From: Vicinamibacteria bacterium
GTDB lineage: Bacteria > Acidobacteriota > Vicinamibacteria > Vicinamibacterales > UBA2999
NCBI GenBank assembly: GCA_025924295.1
Contig: JAICEG010000267.1
Location: forward strand, 1 to 7,411
Direction: 5' to 3'
DNA: 7,411 nt
The notes under the pieces are model-generated. The model was not told the origin of the DNA and did no database searches. It was given only the letters and a program-made list of their open reading frames with translations. The first letter of the stretch is position 1; every line of letters begins with the position of its first letter. This document shows, piece by piece, positions 1 to 6,445 of this stretch. Made by a program: the position numbers and the translations under genes.

Positions 1-750
1 ACGCCGCATCCACGGGCTGTTCTCCTGGCAGATGTACTCCTGGATCTCTCCGTTCTCGTCCCAGAGGATGTCGAAGCCGACAGTCCAGGGTTCGGTATAG
101 GCGCCTGGATCGTCGATCGTCGCCTCGTAGCGCAGCGTGTAATAGTCCTTCCGGGTGTACCGCTCGGTGAGGCGCAGCTGGTCGGTGTGCGGATCGCCGA
201 CCAGATCGATCCAGCTGCCTTCGTTGAAACCCACCACATCGACGACCAGCGTGTCGCCTTCCCAGCGCCCGCGAGAATCCCCCATCCAGAACTCGATTCC
301 GTCAGGGTGGGGCGCTCCGTTCGTGTAGATCGTCCTGTGCACCTGCGACCACTCGAACGTCATCGCGATGTGGTCCGGTGTCTGGAAGATCTGGAAGGGG
401 AATTCCATGTACATGATGCGCGGCACGCCGGGCATGAAGCAGTTCGCCAGCGGGTCGGCGGTCAGCCTGGTTTTTGCGTTCTCGAGTTTCCTGGTCGCTG
501 CCCAGGGCTGATATGGAATCGGGCCACCCTGCACGACTCCCTTTCCGGCTGGAAGGAGGTGACGCGCCACGTGATCCTCCAGGTCGGCTGCCGCACGATT
601 GCGAACCTGCCAGATCCCGTGGAGATCCGGTTTGCCATCGGGAGTCCTCGGGATGGACGACGCCGGAGCCGAACGTGCACACGCACCGAGAAGGGCCGCA
701 GAGACCACGAGGAGACCAACGAGAACAGAAGTATGACGGCGGAAAGGCAT
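1..750 (-). CDS. Putative exported lipoprotein of unknown function, 'TPDGKPDLxGIW' family (C-terminus cut by window edge)
   Basis: An uninterrupted minus-strand frame runs from an ATG at 750 to the left edge, giving 250 residues and no stop. The N-terminus MPFRRH is followed by a hydrophobic stretch (about residues 8-22) and the lipobox LGAC with Cys24, so I predict a lipid-anchored envelope protein. After a short linker comes TPDGKPDLHGIW (residues 36-47), a signature I recall from many Acidobacteriota proteins annotated hypothetical. The rest is rich in aromatic and charged residues, with GRWEGDTLVVD (161-171), FNEGSWID (175-182) and a Tyr-rich segment near 198-208. Cys104 and Cys241 are the only other cysteines and might pair after export. 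The frame upstream meets a TGA at 787-789 with no alternative ATG, GTG or TTG, so the start is firm. An ATG at 757 lies in another frame and opens only a shadow ORF. No enzymatic motif is recognised. Coding status is strong; function is unknown. Confidence 0.85.
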   Translation of the reverse strand, partial: MPFRRHTSVLVGLLVVSAALLGACARSAPASSIPRTPDGKPDLHGIWQVRNRAAADLEDHVARHLLPAGKGVVQGGPIPYQPWAATRKLENAKTRLTADPLANCFMPGVPRIMYMEFPFQIFQTPDHIAMTFEWSQVHRTIYTNGAPHPDGIEFWMGDSRGRWEGDTLVVDVVGFNEGSWIDLVGDPHTDQLRLTERYTRKDYYTLRYEATIDDPGAYTEPWTVGFDILWDENGEIQEYICQENSPWMRR

Positions 751-755
751 GCCGC

Positions 756-761
756 ATTGTA
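756..761 (-). promoter_or_regulatory. Possible -10 element for the lipoprotein gene, at leaderless spacing
   Basis: On the minus strand TACAAT (five of six matches to TATAAT) is followed by five bases and then the ATG at 750. Transcription would start at or next to the A of the start codon, giving a leaderless mRNA, which fits the lack of a Shine-Dalgarno sequence. No -35 hexamer sits at 16-18 nt spacing; the nearest TTGACA-like hexamer (TTGAGA, 785-790) is 23 nt away. This is a weak prediction from one hexamer. Confidence 0.25.
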
Positions 762-776
762 ATTCGGGCGTCGGGC

Positions 777-782
777 TAGACT
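777..782 (+). promoter_or_regulatory. Possible -10 element for the pirin gene, at leaderless spacing
   Basis: TAGACT fits the TAnnnT core of a -10 box and ends seven bases before the pirin ATG at 790, so a transcript could begin at the start codon. No purine-rich ribosome binding site precedes this ATG. No convincing -35 hexamer is present. With only 39 nt between the two divergent start codons, both promoters must overlap each other or reach into coding sequence. Confidence 0.2.
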
Positions 783-789
783 GTTCTCA

Positions 790-1734
790 ATGACGAAGCC
801 AGCCGTTGCCGCAGAGTCGCTGGTGGCGCTCGGCGCCACGGAGCGGCGGCTCGATGCATACGCGAACTACGAGATCGCACTCGGCACGCTGCGTATCTCG
901 CGTGCGCTGCCCGTGAAAGGCCGCCGCCTGATTGGCCCGTGGTGTTTTCTCGATCGGTTCGGCCCGCTCTCGTTCACCGAGGGGATGCCGATGGACGTCG
1001 CCCCGCACCCGCACATGGGCCTGCAGACCGTGACCTGGTTGCTCGACGGCGAGGTCGTGCACGACGACAGCCTCGGGCAAGAGGCGATTCTTCGCCCAGG
1101 CGGGGTGAATGTCATGACATCGGGGCATGCGATCGCGCACGCCGAGCGCACACCAGCCGACAACTCGGGGCGATTGAACGGCGTGCAGCTCTGGACGGCG
1201 CTGCTCGATCGCGACCGGCATCGAGCTGCATCGTTTCAACATGTGACCGCTGTCCCCGTCCTCGAACCTCGCGGTGGCATCGTTCGCGTGTTCTCCGGTG
1301 GTCTTGCGGAAACGGTTTCGCCGGCCGAGCACTTCTCCGACCTGGTTGGCGCCGATCTGCAAATCCATCGTGACGAGACCCTCGAGATTCCCCTGCGCCG
1401 TGACTTCGAGTACGGGATCCTCGTGCTGACAGGCGATTGTCATCTCGACGGTCAGCCGCTGCGCGAACGTGTTCTCTACTATCTCGGCATGCAGCGCACG
1501 GAGGCTGCATTTGCCAGCCACGGCGGCGCGCGTCTCCTGCTCGTCGGCGGTCCGCCATTTCCGGAAGCGATTCTGATGTGGTGGAACTTCGTGGCGCGCA
1601 CGCCGGACGAAATCAGTGAGGCGCGTGACGACTGGGAACGTGGTCTCAGGTTCGGCGACGTCACCGCCTACAAAGGTTCGCGGCTCGCCGCGCCGGAGCT
1701 CGTTCGACTGGCCAGACCCAACCCCGTGAGCTGA
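790..1734 (+). CDS. Pirin family protein (bicupin)
   Basis: The 314-residue product matches the pirin family along its length. The first cupin contains APHPHMGLQTVTW (residues 71-83) and GHAIAHAE (112-119). His73, His75, His117 and Glu119 correspond to the four metal ligands of human pirin (His56, His58, His101, Glu103), so iron binding is expected. The second cupin region carries DFEYGILVLTGD (205-216). The C-terminal WWNFV (264-268) followed by TPDEISEARDDW is typical of bacterial pirins. At 314 residues it is at the long end for the family, with an N-terminal lead of about 18 residues. There is no signal peptide, so it is probably cytoplasmic. Known pirins range from transcriptional cofactors to quercetin dioxygenases, and sequence alone does not tell which applies. 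The gene is divergent from the lipoprotein gene and convergent with the beta-propeller gene, with only 10 nt between their stops, so it is likely monocistronic. Family confidence is high; exact role is not assigned. Confidence 0.95.
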   Translation: MTKPAVAAESLVALGATERRLDAYANYEIALGTLRISRALPVKGRRLIGPWCFLDRFGPLSFTEGMPMDVAPHPHMGLQTVTWLLDGEVVHDDSLGQEAILRPGGVNVMTSGHAIAHAERTPADNSGRLNGVQLWTALLDRDRHRAASFQHVTAVPVLEPRGGIVRVFSGGLAETVSPAEHFSDLVGADLQIHRDETLEIPLRRDFEYGILVLTGDCHLDGQPLRERVLYYLGMQRTEAAFASHGGARLLLVGGPPFPEAILMWWNFVARTPDEISEARDDWERGLRFGDVTAYKGSRLAAPELVRLARPNPVS

Positions 1735-1744
1735 CCTCTGGCGC

Positions 1745-2740
1745 TTACTTCGGCCGACCCGCGAAGCCGGCGGTCTCCATCGGGAGCCGGTAGATCGTCT
1801 TCGCGTTGTTTCTCACGCCGTCCGGCGTTGTGAATTCCTTGCCATCGGGTCCGAGTGCGCCGCTCCCGACGACATAGAGCGTTTGTTTCTTCGGCCCTGC
1901 GAAGGCAACGCTGATCGCGTTGCGCGGCGTTGGAATGAGACCGAGGTATCGGCCGTCGATCGCAAAGACCTGAACGCCGGGCGCTGACGTCACATACAGC
2001 CGTCCTTCGTTGTCGATGGCCATGCCGTCGCCGTTACCGCCAGCGTCGAGCGTCGCGAACTCACGCCGGTTGGTCACTCGGCCGTCGGGAAGAATGTCAA
2101 ACGCCAGGATCGCGTTGCCGTTGGTGACGTAGACGATCGTTTCATCGCGACTCAGCATGATGCCGTTCGCGCGGATGTTGTCACCCAGGCTTCTCACCAC
2201 ACCGTCCGGCGCCGCGTAGTACGCGCCACCAACCGTGAAGTAGACGCCCCCTCTTGCGTCGACGACCAAATCGTTGAGACGCCCGAGCGGCTTGCCCTCG
2301 AAGCGGTCGGCCAGGACGACTCGCGCCGGCGAGAGCACGCTCACCGCCGTCGCCTCCGTGCATTGTTCGGGGCGTCCGCCGGGATCGGTGCACGTGCGTT
2401 CGACGCCAACGATGCGCCCGTTCGCATCTATCGCGATCGATCCAACGCCGCGCGTTCCCTCCAGCACCACCGACACACGATCCATGGCATCGAGCCGGCT
2501 GACGCGCCGCGGTTGCTCCTGCGCGAAAAGCAGACCACCATCCGGCGTGCCGACGATGCCGTCCGCGTTGTCGGACCCTTGCCAGGCAACTGTCCACCTG
2601 GACCCGGCCGCGACGACGCCGGCGATGGCGGTGACGTGCACGTCTCTGAGACCAGGCGTGGCGCCGCCGCGCTGCGCGCCCGCGGTCGGCGCGACAACGA
2701 GCGACACGGCCAATGCGATCGTCGGAGCATGCAGTTTCAC
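1745..2740 (-). CDS. Secreted SMP-30/gluconolactonase-like beta-propeller protein
   Basis: The product is 331 residues with a GTG start. No ATG, GTG or TTG lies in frame between it and the upstream TGA at 2786-2788. Residues 1-22 form a signal peptide (MKLHAPTIALAVSLVV core, AGA before Gln23), so it is exported. The body shows repeated blades of the type 'DGG-LLF', 'DARGGVYFT' and 'DNEGRLYVT', typical of a six-bladed propeller. Against SMP-30, RLND (154-157) matches the substrate-contacting Arg-x-Asn-Asp, Asn192 in ANGIMLSRDE and Asp238 in NGDGMAID match two metal ligands, and the usual first Glu is replaced by Asp60 in ADGIV. Cys117 and Cys127 could form a disulphide after export. Known relatives hydrolyse sugar lactones or other esters; the substrate here is unknown and a non-catalytic role is possible. 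It stands alone, tail-to-tail with the pirin gene. Confidence 0.9.
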   Translation of the reverse strand: MKLHAPTIALAVSLVVAPTAGAQRGGATPGLRDVHVTAIAGVVAAGSRWTVAWQGSDNADGIVGTPDGGLLFAQEQPRRVSRLDAMDRVSVVLEGTRGVGSIAIDANGRIVGVERTCTDPGGRPEQCTEATAVSVLSPARVVLADRFEGKPLGRLNDLVVDARGGVYFTVGGAYYAAPDGVVRSLGDNIRANGIMLSRDETIVYVTNGNAILAFDILPDGRVTNRREFATLDAGGNGDGMAIDNEGRLYVTSAPGVQVFAIDGRYLGLIPTPRNAISVAFAGPKKQTLYVVGSGALGPDGKEFTTPDGVRNNAKTIYRLPMETAGFAGRPK

Positions 2741-2898
2741 GTCAGTCGGCGAAGCCGCGATTATCTCTCTATCGCCTGCTCCGCATCAGTCCGAAAGGAG
2801 CTAGAGGCTCCAGATGAGCCGGCTGCGTCGCGGTGCGCTGTGGCGCGCACTTCCGCGCGAGGCGTGAAGGAACTTCTTCCTCGTTGCACGGGACTGAC
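2741..2898. promoter_or_regulatory. Divergent intergenic region between the beta-propeller and kinase genes
   Basis: This 158-nt gap is the longest non-coding stretch in the window and must hold control elements for both directions. On the minus strand GATAAT (2760-2765) resembles a -10 box and would give a leader of roughly 13 nt before the GTG at 2740; no matching -35 is clear. On the plus strand I see no convincing promoter hexamers. A small imperfect hairpin (AGGAA, loop CTTC, TTCCT; 2868-2881) lies upstream of the kinase start. The kinase has only a weak GGGA (2890-2893), five bases before its ATG. Confidence 0.3.
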
Positions 2899-4698
2899 AT
2901 GATTGGCAGGACCATCGGCAAGTACCGGATCGTTGGCCAACTCGGGCGAGGTGGCGCTGGCGTCGTCTACAAGGCCGTGGACGAGACGCTTCATCGCGAC
3001 GTCGCCGTCAAGACCCTGAACCCCGATCTCGCGAACACGGAAGTGATGTCGCGCTTCCGTGCCGAAGCGACGATCCTTGCGCGGCTCAACCACCCGCAGA
3101 TCGCCACGATCTTCGAACTGTTTCGTGCCGATGGCGACCTCCTGATGGTGATGGAGTTCGTGCGCGGCGAGTCGCTCGACAAACTGTCAGAGCGCCTGGG
3201 AGCCATCTCGCCGGAGCGAGCGGCCTACGTCATCGACCAGATCTTGTCAGCACTCGAGCATGCACACCGCGCCGGTGTCGTGCATCGCGATGTCAAGCCC
3301 GCCAACGTCATGGTCACCGACGAGGGCTCCATCAAGATCATGGACTTCGGGATCGCCCGCGTCCTCGGCGCCGAGCAGAAGACCGTCGATTTCCGCCTGA
3401 TGGGAACGCCGGCGTACATGTCTCCCGAGCAGGTGCTCGGCGAGGAGGTCGACGGACGTTCCGACCTCTATTCCGTTGGCGTGTTGTTCTATCGACTGCT
3501 GTCGGGCGCGTTGCCCTTTGCGGCGGATACTGCGCTCGGGATGTTGCAGCGGCAGATCCGCGATACGCCGATCCCGCTCTGCGCGCATCGTGGCGGGCTG
3601 CCCGACTGGTGCGAAGCGATCGTGCAGCGCGCCCTGGCGAAGACACAGGGCGAGCGTTTCCAGTCTGCCGAAGAGTTCCGCGAAGCGCTGTCGCGTGCAA
3701 CTGGTCCGCTGGCGATGGCGGAGCTCGCCAAGACCTTTGCGGTCAGTGGCAGAGAGGCCATCGTTCCCCCGCCGGCGATCACCGACACGCTGGATCTGTC
3801 ACAGGAGCGGCCGGTCGTGAGCCAGGAGCCGCCGATCGTCAGCGATCGCCCCACGGCGGCAGCGCCAGCGCGACGAGGCCGCAACGTCTGGGCGCCGGCC
3901 GCGGCAGCAGTCGTCGTGATCGGCGTCGTGATCGTCGGCTACATGATGTTCCGCGGTGATACGACGCAGGCCGCGATCGAATCGACCGCTCCCGCTGTCG
4001 CGCAGACGGTACCTGCACCGGCGCTCGAGCCAGCCACGCCAGTAGAGCCCGTTGAGACGACGGTTGCTCAGGCCCCGCAGCGCGAGGGCGTCCGCAGCGC
4101 GGCGGCCGCGGCACCTCCGGTGAGCGAGACCGCAGCGGCACCGGTGACACCGCGTCGCGAGGTGAATCGCGCACCGGTCGCGGCCAGCATGCTGCCGCCA
4201 CCGCCAGTGGAACCAGTTGCGCCGGTCGAAGTGCCCGAGCCGCCGCCGGTCGAGCGGCGCGTGACTCGGCCGAGCATCGAGTCGGATCCGATCCTCGTGT
4301 TCGAGACCCGGGCTCTCGTTGGTACGCGCAAGTCGAAGGAGCAGGGCGCTCAGCTGCTCATGGGCGACGGAAAGATCACGATCATCCCCACGAACAACCC
4401 GGCCGAGCCGTTGTGCTCGTTCTCGTATGGACGGGTGCTGGCGATCAGTGTGTCGCGCGGTCGCGACCCGCTCTGGCACTCGCCGCAGGGGCCGGCACCT
4501 GTGGCGCGGGCGGGCGGTACGCTGAGCAGGTTTGGCATCCAGGTCTCGCGCGACTGGATCGCGCTTCGCACGAACACGGAGGAACAATTCGTGTCGATGC
4601 GGTTCGACGAGGTGCTCCTGAAGCGCGTGCTGCTCGCGCTCGAAGAACGAACCGGTCACACGCCGCGCTTCCTCGAACTGCCGAAAGAGAAAGACTGA
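2899..4698 (+). CDS. Transmembrane serine/threonine protein kinase with uncharacterised C-terminal domain
   Basis: The 599-residue product starts with a complete Hanks-type kinase domain (about 9-265). It has the glycine loop GRGGAG (16-21), Lys38 in VAVK, Glu56, HRD (129-131) with Lys133 and Asn136, DFG (149-151), GTPAYMSPE (169-177), Asp189 in GRSDLYSVGV and Arg253. All catalytic residues are present and it is an RD kinase, so it should be active. A juxtamembrane segment (266-330) follows, then one membrane span (about 331-351), a Pro/Ala/Val-rich linker (355-455) and a C-terminal domain (460-599) I do not recognise. It has no PASTA, TPR or WD repeats. With the kinase in the cytoplasm, the C-terminal domain would be periplasmic and could be a sensor. 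I chose the ATG at 2899 over the in-frame GTG at 2833 because the kinase fold begins at once with IGKYRIVGQLG and the upstream 22 codons resemble no domain. PP2C and FHA genes follow, so phosphatase and reader are probably its partners. Confidence 0.96.
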   Translation: MIGRTIGKYRIVGQLGRGGAGVVYKAVDETLHRDVAVKTLNPDLANTEVMSRFRAEATILARLNHPQIATIFELFRADGDLLMVMEFVRGESLDKLSERLGAISPERAAYVIDQILSALEHAHRAGVVHRDVKPANVMVTDEGSIKIMDFGIARVLGAEQKTVDFRLMGTPAYMSPEQVLGEEVDGRSDLYSVGVLFYRLLSGALPFAADTALGMLQRQIRDTPIPLCAHRGGLPDWCEAIVQRALAKTQGERFQSAEEFREALSRATGPLAMAELAKTFAVSGREAIVPPPAITDTLDLSQERPVVSQEPPIVSDRPTAAAPARRGRNVWAPAAAAVVVIGVVIVGYMMFRGDTTQAAIESTAPAVAQTVPAPALEPATPVEPVETTVAQAPQREGVRSAAAAAPPVSETAAAPVTPRREVNRAPVAASMLPPPPVEPVAPVEVPEPPPVERRVTRPSIESDPILVFETRALVGTRKSKEQGAQLLMGDGKITIIPTNNPAEPLCSFSYGRVLAISVSRGRDPLWHSPQGPAPVARAGGTLSRFGIQVSRDWIALRTNTEEQFVSMRFDEVLLKRVLLALEERTGHTPRFLELPKEKD

Positions 4699-4727
4699 CG
4701 CTTCTGTAAGGCGCCGGACGAAAAACG

Positions 4728-4751
4728 CTCTTCACGTGCGCGCGTGAGGAG
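4728..4751. other. Stem-loop between kinase and phosphatase genes, with an adjacent A/T tract
   Basis: CTCTTCACG (4728-4736) pairs with CGTGAGGAG (4743-4751) across a six-base loop, giving nine pairs including one G-U. Five A residues (4721-4725) precede it on the plus strand, so on the minus strand the stem is followed, after two bases, by five T residues, as in an intrinsic terminator. Read on the plus strand there is no T run directly after the stem. It could slow transcription between the two genes, stabilise an mRNA end or stop antisense transcription. Confidence 0.4.
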
Positions 4752-4834
4752 GGATCCGCATCTCGCCTGCGACGAATTTTCCTCGCAGCGCGCACTTTCG
4801 CACCCCCCGGTCCCCGGCGTACGGCTTGAAATCA

Positions 4835-4841
4835 GAGAGAG
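4835..4841 (+). promoter_or_regulatory. Ribosome binding site deciding the PP2C start
   Basis: GAGAGAG lies immediately upstream of the ATG at 4844, with its core about four bases away. This purine run favours 4844 over the in-frame TTG at 4826, which has no comparable sequence before it and would add only six residues ahead of the conserved PP2C N-terminus. Confidence 0.5.
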
Positions 4842-4843
4842 CG

Positions 4844-5701
4844 ATGCGGCTGAGAGTTGGTGCGCGGACCGACACGGGACGGGTCCGCCCTCAGAACGAG
4901 GACGCCTACATGTCACGGGCCGAAGACGGCCTGTTCGTCGTCTGCGACGGCATGGGTGGCGCACCAGCAGGGGAAGTGGCGAGCGAGATGGCGATTCAGA
5001 GCATCGCACGCCAGCTCACCGACGACCATCGGAACGGCAGCGCCGCCGAGTCGTCGCCCTTCATGCCGCACACGACGCGCCTGCTCGACGCGGTGCGTCA
5101 GTCGAACGAGTTCATCTACGGCCAGGCGCAGAAGGATCCGCGCCAGGCCGGCATGGGTACGACCGTTGTTGGTGCGTGGATCCGCGAGCAGATTGCTGGT
5201 GTGGCGCACGTCGGAGACAGCCGCGCCTACTTGTGGCACGACGATCGGCTCGAGCCGCTCACGCGCGATCACTCGCTGATCGAGGCGCACGTCGAGGCCG
5301 GGCTGATCGACGAGGGTCGGCAGCTGCCGATCGAGCAGCAGAACGTGCTCGTGCGCGTGCTGGGTCGCGAGCCCGCCGTGGACGTGGACGTCACGGAAGT
5401 GCCGCTGCAGTCGGGAGACTACGTGCTGCTGTGCAGCGATGGCCTGACCCGCATGGTTCCGGAGGCGGAGGTGGCGAAGGCCATCCGGACGTTTCAGGAG
5501 CCGCAGCAGATCTGCGACCACCTGATTGCGGCCGCCAACGAGAACGGTGGCGCCGACAACATCACGGTGGTGGTGGTGGAAGTGACTGGCGGATGGTGGC
5601 GCCGGTTGATCGATGAGGTCGGGGGGCACGTGAAGAAGACACTCCGCCCGCATTCAGCAGTGAGACGAGGACACGATGTCGAAACTAACGCTCCAGTATG
5701 A
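4844..5701 (+). CDS. PP2C-family serine/threonine protein phosphatase
   Basis: The 285-residue product is a full-length bacterial PP2C (Stp/PrpC-like) phosphatase that removes phosphate from Ser/Thr residues using two Mn/Mg ions. Motifs in order are RPQNEDAY (15-22, metal-linked Asp20), FVVCDGMGG (31-39, Asp35), GMGTTVV (103-109), AHVGDSRAYLW (121-131), LTRDHSL (139-145), LLCSDGLTRMV (195-205, Asp199) and GADNITVVVV (236-245, Asp238). All metal ligands I can place are present. No membrane span is seen, unlike mycobacterial PstP. A short tail (about 249-285) with WWRRLIDEV could be an amphipathic helix, but this is speculative. Lying 145 nt after the kinase gene and overlapping the FHA gene, it is the obvious antagonist of the kinase, resetting kinase autophosphorylation and FHA-bound targets. 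Confidence 0.96.
   Translation: MRLRVGARTDTGRVRPQNEDAYMSRAEDGLFVVCDGMGGAPAGEVASEMAIQSIARQLTDDHRNGSAAESSPFMPHTTRLLDAVRQSNEFIYGQAQKDPRQAGMGTTVVGAWIREQIAGVAHVGDSRAYLWHDDRLEPLTRDHSLIEAHVEAGLIDEGRQLPIEQQNVLVRVLGREPAVDVDVTEVPLQSGDYVLLCSDGLTRMVPEAEVAKAIRTFQEPQQICDHLIAAANENGGADNITVVVVEVTGGWWRRLIDEVGGHVKKTLRPHSAVRRGHDVETNAPV
5667..5670 (+). promoter_or_regulatory. Ribosome binding site of the FHA gene inside the PP2C coding region
   Basis: GAGG ends five bases before the ATG at 5676 and lies within the last codons of the phosphatase gene. It supports the 26-nt overlap as genuine and suggests coupled translation of the two proteins. Confidence 0.55.
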
Positions 5702-6440
5702 AGGGATCGTCCTGAAGGAATACGCCCTCGGAACGGGTGTGACAATCGGGCGTCTCCCGGACAACGCGGTGATCATCGACAACCCCGCCGTCTCGGGTCA
5801 TCACGCGCGCGTCTATCTGGAAGGCAACCAGGTGGTCCTCGAGGATCTGCGCAGCACCAACGGCACCTTCGTCAACGGCCGGCCGATTACGCGCCAGCTG
5901 CTGCAGCACGGCGACGAGGTACTGGTCGGCAAGCATCAGCTCGTGTTCGACCGCACCGCGGGCGAAGCGCCGCCCGTCACGACGGCGCCGATGGAAGGAT
6001 TGGGCGACACGGTCTACCTCGATACCAAGCAGCACCGTGCGCTGCGTGCGACGCTTGAAACCGCGCGCGTCGAAGCGGCCAGGTCGATCAACCCCCGGCC
6101 GGCGTCTTCGTCGGCGCCCGCGCCACGGATGGGCGTGCTTCGTGTCGTTTCAGGCCGCTCGGAGCAGGACGAGTACGATCTCGGAGCGCACACGTCGCTG
6201 ATCGGACGATCCGACACGGCGCTCGTCCGCCTGCAAGGCTGGTTCAAGCCGTCGGTGGCGATAGCGATCGCCCGCAGTGGCAACACCTACATCGCGACGG
6301 CGCTGGGGGGTAAGCCGCTCGTCAACGACGTGCGTCTCGAGGGACGTCACAACCTGGAGGATGGCGACATGCTCAGCGTCAGCGGACTGGTGCTCGAATT
6401 CCGCTGGAAGGATGCCGAGCGAGCCGAATCTGCGGCCTGA
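5676..6440 (+). CDS. FHA-domain protein with one canonical and one degenerate FHA domain
   Basis: The 254-residue protein is a predicted phosphothreonine reader. The first FHA domain (about 4-92) has IGR (24-26), VSGHHARV (39-46) and DLRSTNGTFVNG (57-68), keeping the Arg26, Ser40 and Asn62 that contact phosphate and peptide. A linker (93-150) includes GDTVYLDT (110-117) and a Ser/Ala/Pro-rich stretch. The second domain (about 152-245) starts with an FHA-like LIGRSD (175-180) and ends with LEDGDMLSVSGLVLEF, but the Ser-x-x-His element is replaced by KPSVAIAI and the STNGTFVNG loop by LGGKPLVND. It therefore probably keeps the fold but has lost or changed phosphopeptide binding. There is no signal peptide or membrane span, so it is cytoplasmic. 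The overlap with the phosphatase gene and the upstream kinase place it as adaptor of the same circuit. A GarA-like phospho-switch through the linker threonines is an inference. Confidence 0.93.
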   Translation: MSKLTLQYEGIVLKEYALGTGVTIGRLPDNAVIIDNPAVSGHHARVYLEGNQVVLEDLRSTNGTFVNGRPITRQLLQHGDEVLVGKHQLVFDRTAGEAPPVTTAPMEGLGDTVYLDTKQHRALRATLETARVEAARSINPRPASSSAPAPRMGVLRVVSGRSEQDEYDLGAHTSLIGRSDTALVRLQGWFKPSVAIAIARSGNTYIATALGGKPLVNDVRLEGRHNLEDGDMLSVSGLVLEFRWKDAERAESAA

Positions 6441-6445
6441 CGGCC

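Noticed and set aside
302..757. Minus-strand frame of 151 codons starting at the ATG at 757
   Set aside because: It overlaps the lipoprotein gene in another frame, has an Arg/Ser/Pro-rich composition with no domain, and lacks the signal peptide and family motifs found in the frame starting at 750.
787..1521. Minus-strand frame of 244 codons opposite the pirin gene
   Set aside because: It is an antisense shadow of a well-supported pirin gene in GC-rich DNA, with Arg/His-rich composition and no recognisable motif.
2833..2898. N-terminal extension of the kinase from a GTG at 2833
   Set aside because: The 22 extra codons resemble nothing in the kinase family, and the ATG at 2899 directly precedes the conserved start of the kinase fold.
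3799..4659. Minus-strand frame of 286 codons opposite the kinase linker and C-terminal domain
   Set aside because: Its very Arg-rich sequence is what results from reading the complement of Pro/Ala/Val codons; it has no motif and no ribosome binding site that I can see.
5566..5580. GTG trinucleotide run near the end of the PP2C gene
   Set aside because: It encodes the Val run of the conserved final PP2C strand (ADNITVVVV), so it is explained by coding and is too short to treat as a microsatellite.
4744..5616. Plus-strand frame of 290 codons overlapping the PP2C gene
   Set aside because: It is Arg/Gly/Ala-rich low-complexity sequence in a shifted frame, while the PP2C frame carries all family motifs.
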